Source of the DNA: Bauldia sp. | Lineage (GTDB): Bacteria > Pseudomonadota > Alphaproteobacteria > Rhizobiales > Kaistiaceae | NCBI GenBank assembly: GCA_020853895.1 | Contig: JADYYB010000129.1 | Location: 1-33,062, forward strand | Direction of reading: 5' to 3' | Length of the DNA: 33,062 nt | Shown here: positions 25,128 through 31,887 of the stretch, in pieces | How positions within the stretch are numbered: position 1 is the stretch's first letter | Layout: the number at the start of each line of letters is the position of its first letter | Program-made: the position numbers and the translations under genes | Notes under the pieces: generated by a model | What the model was told of the DNA's origin: nothing | The model's input: the letters and a program-made list of their open reading frames with translations, nothing else | The model's database searches: none

Positions 25128-26957
25128 TTAGCCGGGCAGCTCGAAGGCCCAGATCACGCCGCCGAGCGGCTGGCGCGGGGCCGGGGTGAAGCGGTCCGGA
25201 TAGGTCGTCGAGAGGCGGGTCTGCATGCCCGCCGCGTCGATGCCCCAACCGGCCTCGACCGCGATGTACTGCTTCCCGCCGGCGGTGTACGTGCTGGGCA
25301 CGCCGATGACGCCGGAGTTCAGCTTCTGCTCCCAGAGGATGTCGCCGGTCTCCGCGTTGAAGGCGCGGAACATGCGGTCATTGGTGCCGCCGCCGAACAC
25401 GAGACCGCCGCCCGTGGCGAGCAGCGGGCCCCAGTTCTGCGAGGCGAACTCGACCGTCCACACCCGTTCGCCGGTGGCAACGTTCCAGGCCTGCACCTCG
25501 CCGATGTGATCGTCCGCCTCGTCGCGGATGAACAGGCGCGAGAGGTTGCCCTGGGTGCCGAGCGTGAAGGAGGCGCCGGGGGTGTATTCGACCACCGTGC
25601 CGCCGATCATCTCGGTGCAGAGGTTCTCGTTGGCGGGGATGTAGACGTAGTTGGTGTCCGGGCTGTAGGCGATCGGCGGCCAGTCCTTGCCGCCCCAGAA
25701 GGAGGGGCAGAACGTGCCGGCGATGCCGGTGCCGGGCTTGGTGCCGTCCGCGTACTCGATGCGGCCGGTGGTCGGATCCATGCTGCCGATCCAGTTGGTC
25801 TCGACATAGGACGGACCGCGCACGAAGCTGATCGGGCCGTCGGGCGAGCGCTCGAGGAACCACAGCACGCCGCCGCGGGCGGCATGGATGAGGCCGGGAA
25901 CGGTCTGGCCCTGCTGGTTGGGAAGGTCGACGAGGATCGGGGCCGCGACCTCATCCCAGTCGAACGAGTCGTTGGGGTGATACTGGAAGTGGCCCTTGAT
26001 CTCGCCGGTCTCGATGTCCATCGCCACCACCGAGGTGACGTAGAGATTGTCGCCCGGCCGCTGGTCGCCCATCCACGGGCCGCCATTGCCGGTGCCCCAG
26101 TAGATGAGGCCGGCTTCCGCATCGTAGTGACCGGTGATCCAGCTCGAGGCGCCGCCGGTCTTCCAGGCGTCGTTCTGCGGCCAGGTCTCCGAGCCGGGCT
26201 GTCCGGGCTCCGGAACGAGGAAGGTCCGCCACAGCTCTTCGCCGCTCTCCGCGTCGTAGGCCGCGACGTAGCCGCGGATGCCGCGCTCGCCACCCGAGGA
26301 CCCGACCATCACCTTGCCGTCCGCGATGAGCGGGGCGAGGTTGGAGTAGTAGCCCAGATGGTAGTCCTGCATCGTGGCCGACCACACCTCGGCGCCGCTC
26401 TTGGCGTCGATCGCGACGAGGATCGAGTCGCGCGAGACGAAATAGACCTTGTCGCCGAGGACGCCGACGCCGCGGTTCGTCGGATGCGAGCCGAGCATGT
26501 CCTCGGGCAGCGGACGCACGTAGCGCCACAGGATGTCGCCCGCGACCGGGTCGATGGCGAGCACCTGGTTGCCGGCCGTGGCGGCGAACATCACGCCGTT
26601 GACGACCACCGGCGGGGCCTCGTGGCCCTCGGTGCGGCCGGTCGCGATCGACCACGCCGGACGGAGATTGGCGACGTTCTCGACATTGATCTCGTCGAGC
26701 GGGCTGTAGCCCCAGCCGTTATAGGTGCGCCGGTACATCGGCCAGTCGCCGTCGGCCGGGTTGGCCAGCATCTCCGGGGTCACCGGCTGGTAGTCGGGGA
26801 TGGTGATCGGCGGCGGAGCGGCGGGCGGAGCCGCCGCGGCGGGCGGGGCCGCCGGCGCTGCGGGGGCGGCTGGCGCCTGGGCATGCGCGCCCGTGGCGAG
26901 GGAGAGCGCAATCACCCCCGCGCTGGTCAGTAGTGTGAGACGACGAATACTTGTCAT
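25128..26957 (-). CDS. PQQ-dependent alcohol dehydrogenase with lanthanide-type active site
   Basis: The 609-residue periplasmic enzyme should oxidise an alcohol using PQQ. A signal peptide (about 1-27) is followed by an Ala/Pro-rich linker (28-50), then an eight-bladed propeller. Active-site residues align with methanol/ethanol dehydrogenases: Glu224 (SGGERG), Trp273 under PQQ, Asn291 (GTGNGG), catalytic Asp333 and, two residues on, Asp335 (FDWDEV). The second Asp is the mark of lanthanide-binding XoxF/PedH-type enzymes. The adjacent-cysteine disulfide ring of classical enzymes is missing; that region reads LGSHPTNRG (155-163). It lies 56 bases after the Rieske gene and upstream of its degenerate paralog. 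The substrate cannot be read from the sequence, and no cytochrome c or pqq genes are in the window. Confidence 0.9.
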   Translation of the reverse strand: MTSIRRLTLLTSAGVIALSLATGAHAQAPAAPAAPAAPPAAAAPPAAPPPITIPDYQPVTPEMLANPADGDWPMYRRTYNGWGYSPLDEINVENVANLRPAWSIATGRTEGHEAPPVVVNGVMFAATAGNQVLAIDPVAGDILWRYVRPLPEDMLGSHPTNRGVGVLGDKVYFVSRDSILVAIDAKSGAEVWSATMQDYHLGYYSNLAPLIADGKVMVGSSGGERGIRGYVAAYDAESGEELWRTFLVPEPGQPGSETWPQNDAWKTGGASSWITGHYDAEAGLIYWGTGNGGPWMGDQRPGDNLYVTSVVAMDIETGEIKGHFQYHPNDSFDWDEVAAPILVDLPNQQGQTVPGLIHAARGGVLWFLERSPDGPISFVRGPSYVETNWIGSMDPTTGRIEYADGTKPGTGIAGTFCPSFWGGKDWPPIAYSPDTNYVYIPANENLCTEMIGGTVVEYTPGASFTLGTQGNLSRLFIRDEADDHIGEVQAWNVATGERVWTVEFASQNWGPLLATGGGLVFGGGTNDRMFRAFNAETGDILWEQKLNSGVIGVPSTYTAGGKQYIAVEAGWGIDAAGMQTRLSTTYPDRFTPAPRQPLGGVIWAFELPG

Positions 26958-27013
26958 TGCCAAGTACCTCCCTTGAGTCCTTCTCGGACGTACGTTGAGT
27001 TTGGTCTTCGTCA

Positions 27014-27622
27014 CTAACCGTCGACATCTCCTCCGACACGACCGTCGAAGGACGCGGCAACCATCAAGGTTCCGTTTTCTGATCTGAGGCCGAGCGACGG
27101 TAGGGGCCTCGCTGCCGGTCCTTGGTACACGGACGCCTTGGTCCGCGGATTGAATTGCGAGAAGTGGCAGGGACACTGCAGGACCTGCAGGTCGGCGAGC
27201 CACTCGTTCGCCTCGCACGCCGCATGCGTGCAGATGATGGTGTAGGCGATGACCCCCTCGCCGGTGGCGCGCGCCTGCGCGTCGGCGGTCATCTCCGCGG
27301 GGTCGAAGCGGAAGACGATGAGCCGGTTAAGGACGCTGAGGCGCCGCACCACCTGGCTCGCCGGATCCATCGCATAGGCCTCGATCGGCCCGCCCGCGGG
27401 CGTGAGGTCGGCGACCGTGATCGGCGTGGTCGACCCGCCATAGGCTGGCACCAGCACATCGCCGATCTGCGGCGGCAGGCTCGCGGGGTCCTGCGCGAAA
27501 GCGGGGCCGGCGGCGAGGCCTACGCCAAGCGCGGCGATGCCCTGCAGCACCGACCGCCGGTCGACGCAACGCGAACAGAATTGAGCCTCTTTCCCCCCGT
27601 CATCGATCGAATCCGGCATCAT
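27014..27622 (-). CDS. Tat-exported Rieske [2Fe-2S] protein
   Basis: The 202-residue protein carries a twin-arginine signal (DRRSVLQGIAALGVG, residues 21-35) that would export it folded with its cluster. The Rieske domain occupies about 95-190. Ligands are Cys131 and His133 (CTHAAC) with Cys150 and His153 (CPCH); Cys136 and Cys152 would form the disulfide of high-potential Rieske proteins. A short CSRC motif precedes the Tat signal. It is the first gene of the apparent operon with the PQQ dehydrogenase (56 bases downstream), so a role as electron acceptor for that enzyme is a reasonable inference. No cytochrome b or c1 gene is nearby, so it is not part of a bc1 complex. The start could be either of two adjacent ATGs. 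Confidence 0.92.
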   Translation of the reverse strand: MMPDSIDDGGKEAQFCSRCVDRRSVLQGIAALGVGLAAGPAFAQDPASLPPQIGDVLVPAYGGSTTPITVADLTPAGGPIEAYAMDPASQVVRRLSVLNRLIVFRFDPAEMTADAQARATGEGVIAYTIICTHAACEANEWLADLQVLQCPCHFSQFNPRTKASVYQGPAARPLPSLGLRSENGTLMVAASFDGRVGGDVDG

Positions 27623-27681
27623 CCCTCTCGGTTTCTTCTTCTTAGGCAGGGCGGCAGGGGAACGGTCCGCGGCCGCTCCCG

Positions 27682-27710
27682 ACTGTCAGCAAAAAGGCGA
27701 ATTGTGTCAA
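27682..27710 (-). promoter_or_regulatory. Weak candidate sigma-70 type promoter for the Rieske-PQQ operon
   Basis: On the minus strand TTGACA (27710-27705) is followed 17 bases later by GACAGT (27687-27682), which matches only three of six -10 positions. Transcription would start about 53 bases before the Rieske ATG. The poor -10 element means an activator would be needed if the site is real. Confidence 0.3.
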
Positions 27711-27749
27711 CACGGGATCGTCAAATAAATCAACGTCTTATACTTCTAG

Positions 27750-27767
27750 CGATCCATAGAAGGATCG
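27750..27767. promoter_or_regulatory. Inverted repeat, possible operator
   Basis: CGATCC (27750-27755) and GGATCG (27762-27767) form a perfect 6-bp inverted repeat with a 6-base spacer inside the AT-rich promoter region of the Rieske operon. The spacing suits a dimeric regulator. The divergent LuxR-type regulator at 29724 is a candidate, with no direct evidence. Confidence 0.35.
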
Positions 27768-28008
27768 AATAGTGTAGAAATTGTACAGTATTTATCGTCA
27801 CCGCGAGCGCTGATTCCAAATGGATCGCCGAGGCGCTGGCGAAGATGATCCGTCGGGAACCGCTTCAGGACAGGAGCGAGGAGAGCGAGAACCCGGCGCC
27901 CGGCCGAAAAGCGCGGCTTCGCGAGGAGGCCGGGACTCTTCGGCGTTGATCCAGGCATGGTTTGACTTGCTCCGGTCCGCGCTGATCGCCCAGCGAATTA
28001 GTCTTATT

Positions 28009-28042
28009 CCGGCCGGGGGAGAAGCGTGCCTCCCCCGGCCGG
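28009..28042 (-). terminator. Strong stem-loop ending the SMP-30 gene
   Basis: CCGGCCGGGGGAG (28009-28021) pairs perfectly over 13 bp with CTCCCCCGGCCGG (28030-28042) around AAGCGTGC. The tail read leftwards is AATAAGACTAATT rather than a pure T-run. It starts 8 bases after the stop codon and would separate the SMP-30 transcript from the Rieske operon. Confidence 0.75.
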
Positions 28043-28049
28043 CAAGGGG

Positions 28050-29096
28050 TTAGTACGTGGCCCCGCGGGTGCCGACGTAGAGCGCGTAGACAGACTGCTG
28101 TGCGGTCATGAAGATGCGGTTGCCGACCGGTCCGCCGAAGCAGATGTTGGCCGCCCGCTCGGGCAGCTCGACCTGCAGCAGCGGCTCGGCGGTCGGCGAG
28201 AACACGCGCACGCCGGATTCGCCCGGGCCGGCGCCCCAGCTGCACCAGAGATTGCCGTTCCAGTCGCAGCGCATGCCGTCCACGCTGCTGTTCTCGTGCT
28301 CGATGAACACGCGGCCGTTGGTGACGGCCGTGCCGTTCTCGACCACGTCGTAGGCCATGACACGGGTCGGCACGGCCTGGCTGCGGGTGACGTAGAGGAT
28401 CGTCTCGTCGTGGTTGAAGCAGATGCCGTTCGGCCGGATGTCGGTGATCACCGCGGTGATGTCGCCGGTCTCCGGGTCGACGCGGAACACGTTGGTGTTG
28501 GCCTGCTCCTGGTCGGCGCGCCGTCCCTCGTAGTCGTTGGTGATGCCGTTCGGCGGATCGGTGAACCAGATCGTGCCGTCCGACTTCACGCACACGTCGT
28601 TGGGCGAGTTGAGGGGCTTGCCCTCGAAGCTGTCGGCGATCACCGTCTCCGAGCCGTCATGCTCGAAACGGACCACGCGGCGCAGCAATTGCTGGCAGCT
28701 GATGAGGCGGCCCTGGCGGTCCTTGGTGTTGCCGTTGGTGTGATTGGCGTTCTCGGAATAGACGGTCGTCTCGCCGGTCCGCTCGTCCCACTTCATCAGC
28801 TTGTTGTTGCCGAGGTCGCTGAAGACCAGGAAGCGGTGGTTGCCGAACCACACCGGTCCCTCGACGAAATTGAAGCCGGTGGCCAGCTGCTCGACCTTCG
28901 CGATGCCCTGGCGGAGCGAGGGCGTGTGCGGCGTCATGATGATCACGCGCGGATCGGGGTAGCCCAGGATCGGCTCCATGGTGGGCGCCCAGCGGTTCTG
29001 CGCGAGCGCGGGGGCCGCAAGTCCTCCTGCCCCCACCGCCAGCGCCCCGGCCGCTGTAGCCGATCCCTTGAGAAAGTCTCGTCTGTTCGGTGCCAT
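28050..29096 (-). CDS. Tat-exported SMP-30/gluconolactonase family protein
   Basis: The 348-residue protein starts MAPNRRDFLKG, a twin-arginine signal ending at ALA-Q, and continues as a six-bladed beta-propeller lactonase. The divalent-metal ligands of the family are visible: Glu79 (FVEGPVW), Asn223 (PNGICF) and Asp273 (VDGMRC), plus Asn166 in SPNDVCV near the substrate. It should hydrolyse sugar or other lactones in the periplasm. Lying upstream of the quinoprotein operon on the same strand, it could open lactones made by dehydrogenation of lactols or sugars; the link is inferred. ATG 29096 has GGGAGG eight bases upstream; the longer in-frame reading to 29291 has no family likeness and would bury the Tat signal. 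Confidence 0.9.
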   Translation of the reverse strand: MAPNRRDFLKGSATAAGALAVGAGGLAAPALAQNRWAPTMEPILGYPDPRVIIMTPHTPSLRQGIAKVEQLATGFNFVEGPVWFGNHRFLVFSDLGNNKLMKWDERTGETTVYSENANHTNGNTKDRQGRLISCQQLLRRVVRFEHDGSETVIADSFEGKPLNSPNDVCVKSDGTIWFTDPPNGITNDYEGRRADQEQANTNVFRVDPETGDITAVITDIRPNGICFNHDETILYVTRSQAVPTRVMAYDVVENGTAVTNGRVFIEHENSSVDGMRCDWNGNLWCSWGAGPGESGVRVFSPTAEPLLQVELPERAANICFGGPVGNRIFMTAQQSVYALYVGTRGATY

Positions 29097-29174
29097 GCGT
29101 TTTCCTCCCTTGCTGGCTACCTCTTTTTTCCGCCGGCCAAGTGCACGGCCGTCGGCACGAAACGCCGACCGATT

Positions 29175-29190
29175 GTCCGCCTTGGCGGAC
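29175..29190. promoter_or_regulatory. Perfect inverted repeat upstream of the SMP-30 gene
   Basis: GTCCGCC (29175-29181) and GGCGGAC (29184-29190) are exact inverted copies with TT between. The repeat lies 79 bases ahead of the SMP-30 ATG, in the position of an operator or a leader hairpin. Confidence 0.4.
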
Positions 29191-29605
29191 GGTCCACCCG
29201 GTCGGCGATCGAGTCGTAACACGCCGAAGCCGAAGCTGCGCGCGGGACGTGCGAAGCGGAGGCGTGCGGGGCCGTGACGCTCGGCCGGCACGCCTCTCGC
29301 CGTCGTCGCAGGTAGCCGGCAGACATTCCGGCCCCGAGCGTCGATGTCCTTCCTCGTGTCCCGTCTGGGTTCTCATTCCGATTTGTCAGTCCGTCCCCCA
29401 CCCGGCGGACCGGCAGCGTCTCTGCGCCCCTTCTCCACCGGCTCTCTTGCGTGAGGAGGCAGGACGAAAGCCCCGGGTCGCCTGTCCCGCCTGAACTCGA
29501 TCGCACGCCTTCAACCGATCCCCCGATGCCAAATTGGGCCCCACGCGACCGCTGCTGGGAGTAGCGGCGGCTTCGAGGATAGTGACGGCTCGCCACCGGT
29601 TCAGC

Positions 29606-29623
29606 GTCCCCCGGTAGGGGGAC
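29606..29623. promoter_or_regulatory. Perfect inverted repeat upstream of the LuxR-type regulator gene
   Basis: GTCCCCC (29606-29612) and GGGGGAC (29617-29623) are exact inverted copies separated by GGTA, 100 bases before the regulator ATG. A dimeric helix-turn-helix protein such as the adjacent regulator could bind here and control its own gene. This is inferred from position and symmetry. Confidence 0.45.
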
Positions 29624-29723
29624 ACAAACTGGGTGGGGTTGACCCGCCGCGCCGGCCCCCGGCCGGTCGCTTGAAGGACGAGCCGGATGCGGTCTAAAGG
29701 GGCGAGGGAGCGGGGGAGAACCC

Positions 29724-30833
29724 ATGAGCGCGCTGGCGGCACTGACGAGGAAGATCCATGCCGCGTCGCTGGATCGCTCGCTCTGGTGGCGGATCACCGA
29801 AGACATCGCCAGCCTCACGCTCTGCAACCGGATCTGGCTCTTCGGCGGCCCTGCGGCGGACTTCGTCCCCACGGCCGGGCATTCGCCGAAAATCCCGATC
29901 GATCAGGTGATCGGCTTCATCCTCGGCTCACTGGCGCCGGAAGGGGAGGCCTCGCCCGACCCCGCGCCGCTGCTCGAGGGAGCGCTCATCGCCGACGCGG
30001 AGTTCCACTGGATTCCCTTCGGGCGGGGCGCTACCGCCCAGACACTCGTGCCGAAGGGAGATGGCCATCGCCTGTTCGCCCTGGCCCTGTCCAGGGAGAG
30101 CCGCGAAGCCTGCGATGCGATGCGGCGCGAGATGGGCGAGGCCGGGCATCGATACCGGGCGGAAAGCCTCCTCGCCGATCTCTCGCCGCACATCCTTGCC
30201 TCGCATGAAGTCGCGCGCACCCTCGCGCGGAACCGTATCTATCTCGGCGGCGCGGAGCCGAAGACCGGCCGGCAGGCGGTGTTCCTGCTCGGCGTGAACG
30301 GCAAGGTCGTCTTCGCCAACGCCGCCGCCGACGAGCTGCTGCAGGACGCTGACAGCGGCCTCTGCCTCGGCGGCGGCATGCTGAGTCCGCCGGCGATCTG
30401 GAGCCCGGAGGCGGCGGCACCCGCCAAGGTCGCTCGCCGCACCGAGGACGCGCCCGCGCCGGCGTGGCGGAGCGTTGCGCGCAGCGCGGGGAGGCTGCCG
30501 CTCTTCTCGCTCGTCTTCGCGCTCGACCGCCAGCACTGCTTCCAGAGCCCCGCCACGCCCCGCACCATCGTCATCGTCTGCGACCCCGAGATGCGCGCCC
30601 CCCAGGTCACCACGCTCCTCCGCCAGACCTGGCCGCTGACCCACGCCGAGGCCAAGGTCGCCGCCCAGATCTATCTCGGGCGGGGCATCGACGACGTCGC
30701 GGCCAAGCTCGATGTGACCCGCGAGACGATCCGCACCCACCTCAAGCGCACCTACGCCAAGACCGGCACCTCGAACCAGGCGGAGCTCGTCGCCTTCGTC
30801 GCGGCGATCCAGTCGATCTATTTCCCGTTCTGA
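29724..30833 (+). CDS. LuxR-type helix-turn-helix transcriptional regulator
   Basis: The 369-residue protein ends in a clear LuxR/NarL DNA-binding domain (residues 305-360): LTHAEAKVAAQI, then GIDDVAAKLDVTRETIRTHLKRTYAKTG, which includes the recognition helix. The first 180 residues are an unassigned sensor region, followed by a PAS-like segment around VFLLGVNGKVVFANAAADELL. There is no receiver-domain phosphorylation pocket and no ATPase, so it probably senses a small molecule directly. GGGGAGAA precedes the ATG. It is divergent from the SMP-30 gene and has a palindrome upstream. Control of the neighbouring quinoprotein and lactonase genes is a natural hypothesis but is not shown. Confidence 0.88.
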   Translation: MSALAALTRKIHAASLDRSLWWRITEDIASLTLCNRIWLFGGPAADFVPTAGHSPKIPIDQVIGFILGSLAPEGEASPDPAPLLEGALIADAEFHWIPFGRGATAQTLVPKGDGHRLFALALSRESREACDAMRREMGEAGHRYRAESLLADLSPHILASHEVARTLARNRIYLGGAEPKTGRQAVFLLGVNGKVVFANAAADELLQDADSGLCLGGGMLSPPAIWSPEAAAPAKVARRTEDAPAPAWRSVARSAGRLPLFSLVFALDRQHCFQSPATPRTIVIVCDPEMRAPQVTTLLRQTWPLTHAEAKVAAQIYLGRGIDDVAAKLDVTRETIRTHLKRTYAKTGTSNQAELVAFVAAIQSIYFPF

Positions 30834-30854
30834 TCCGACGCCGGCACGAAAGGA

Positions 30855-30889
30855 CCCGGCATGACCTCGGGACAGGAGGCCATGCCGGG
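30855..30889. other. Long hairpin between the LuxR-type gene and the DUF58 gene
   Basis: CCCGGCATG (30855-30863) pairs with CATGCCGGG (30881-30889); after one mismatch CCTC pairs with GAGG, around GGGACAG. It begins 22 bases after the regulator stop and lacks a T-run. It may act as a terminator or RNA-stability element. Confidence 0.5.
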
Positions 30890-31008
30890 GAAGTTAACAT
30901 CAGGAAGCGTCATGAATCAGCGCGAGGTCGCATGGCAGATGCGTCTCCGAGCAGCCGCAGTCTGCCGCGCCGCCACGCGCGCGTCGTCCCCTCCACGGGG
31001 GATTGGCG

Positions 31009-31887
31009 TCAGGTCAGGAGTCCGGCCCGCCGCCAGTCCTTGAGGAGCGTGCGCTCGAGGCCGGCGTCGGTGCGGAGCTCGACGAAGCGCCCGCGCATGC
31101 GGAGGAAACTCTGCCGGATCAGCGCCCGCCGCTCGCTCAGCGCCTCGCCGTAGCGGCGCAGCGTGTCCGGGTCGAGCGAGAGCTCAACCTCGTGCCCCGA
31201 CTCCATGTCCGAGAGCCGCGCCGCGCCCGTTCCGAGAAGGCTCGGGTCGAGCTCCTCGGGCGCGGCGACCTGGATGGCGAGCACCTCGATCCCCGGCGCC
31301 GCGTTGAGCGGCACGAGCTCGCCCGCGATGTCCGGCAGCCACCAGTCGCTGATCAGCACGAGGAGCCCCGCGGCCGGGAGCTGCGGGATCGTCGCGCGGA
31401 TCCCCGATCCGAACGAGGCGGCGCCGGCCGGCGCGTGGCCGTCGAGCCAGGAGAAGAGAATCTCCGCCGCGCGCGCGCCCTGCATCCTGGCCGACCAGCG
31501 CAGCTGGCCGCCGCCATGCACGCCGAGCTGGACGCGATCCCCGCCCGAGAGCGCGACGAAACCCAGCGCGGCGGCGAGGCCCTTCGCGAACTCGAACTTG
31601 CTCGGCAAGCCGAACCCCATCGACAGCGAGCCGTCGAGGAGGATCGCGACGTCGAGCGGCTGGTCGGGATTGTACTGGCGGATGAAGTGCTCGCCGAGCC
31701 GCGCCTTCAGCTGCAGGTCGAGGCGCCGGAGGTCGTCGCCCGACTGGTAGGCGCGATGGTCGGCGAACTCGATGCCGCTGCCCTTGTGCTTCGAGCGCCG
31801 CTCGCCGGTGCCGAAATTAGGCGCCGCGTGTCCGACCAGAAGACGCGAGCGCGAGAGTTCCTGGAGAAGGGCGGGGGACGGCCTCAC
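31009..31887 (-). CDS. DUF58 / von Willebrand A-like protein
   Basis: The 292-residue protein starts at GTG 31887, overlapping the moxR-type stop by 4 bases (GTGA). The DUF58 signature HRAYQSGDDLRRLD is at residues 44-57, and a vWA-like fold follows with the metal-site motif DGSLSM at 85-90 (D-x-S-x-S form). No membrane segment is seen. DUF58 proteins work with MoxR AAA+ ATPases, probably in chaperone-like maturation of envelope or metal-containing protein complexes; the client here is unknown. Related operons encode a membrane vWA protein next to these, consistent with the partial gene at 32966. Confidence 0.92.
   Translation of the reverse strand: MRPSPALLQELSRSRLLVGHAAPNFGTGERRSKHKGSGIEFADHRAYQSGDDLRRLDLQLKARLGEHFIRQYNPDQPLDVAILLDGSLSMGFGLPSKFEFAKGLAAALGFVALSGGDRVQLGVHGGGQLRWSARMQGARAAEILFSWLDGHAPAGAASFGSGIRATIPQLPAAGLLVLISDWWLPDIAGELVPLNAAPGIEVLAIQVAAPEELDPSLLGTGAARLSDMESGHEVELSLDPDTLRRYGEALSERRALIRQSFLRMRGRFVELRTDAGLERTLLKDWRRAGLLT

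Larger units (their letters stand above)
27623..28049 (-). other. Intergenic control region upstream of the Rieske-quinoprotein operon
   Basis: This 427-bp stretch has no convincing gene; two short open readings (27746-27958 minus, 27820-28053 plus) lack ribosome sites and family likeness. From 27683 to 27800 it is clearly AT-richer than its surroundings, as expected of a promoter. It holds a perfect minus-strand TTGACA, a 6-bp inverted repeat and, at its right end, the terminator of the SMP-30 gene. Confidence 0.6.
29097..29723. other. Divergent intergenic region between SMP-30 and LuxR-type genes
   Basis: The 627-bp gap shows no credible gene; several short open readings on both strands are Arg/Pro-rich, lack ribosome sites and look like chance in GC-rich DNA. 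It contains two perfect palindromes (29175-29190 and 29606-29623), which makes it a likely control region for both flanking genes. Confidence 0.55.

Noticed and set aside
25116-26933. Plus-strand open reading antisense to the PQQ dehydrogenase
   Set aside because: Low-complexity antisense product; the minus-strand gene has a signal peptide, active-site motifs and a ribosome site.
27746-28053. Short overlapping open readings in the gap upstream of the Rieske gene
   Set aside because: No ribosome binding site, no hydrophobic or domain pattern, and one runs into the SMP-30 terminator hairpin.
29117-29872. Minus-strand open readings in the SMP-30/regulator gap
   Set aside because: Overlap the regulator start and are Arg/Pro-rich without domains; better explained as non-coding control DNA.
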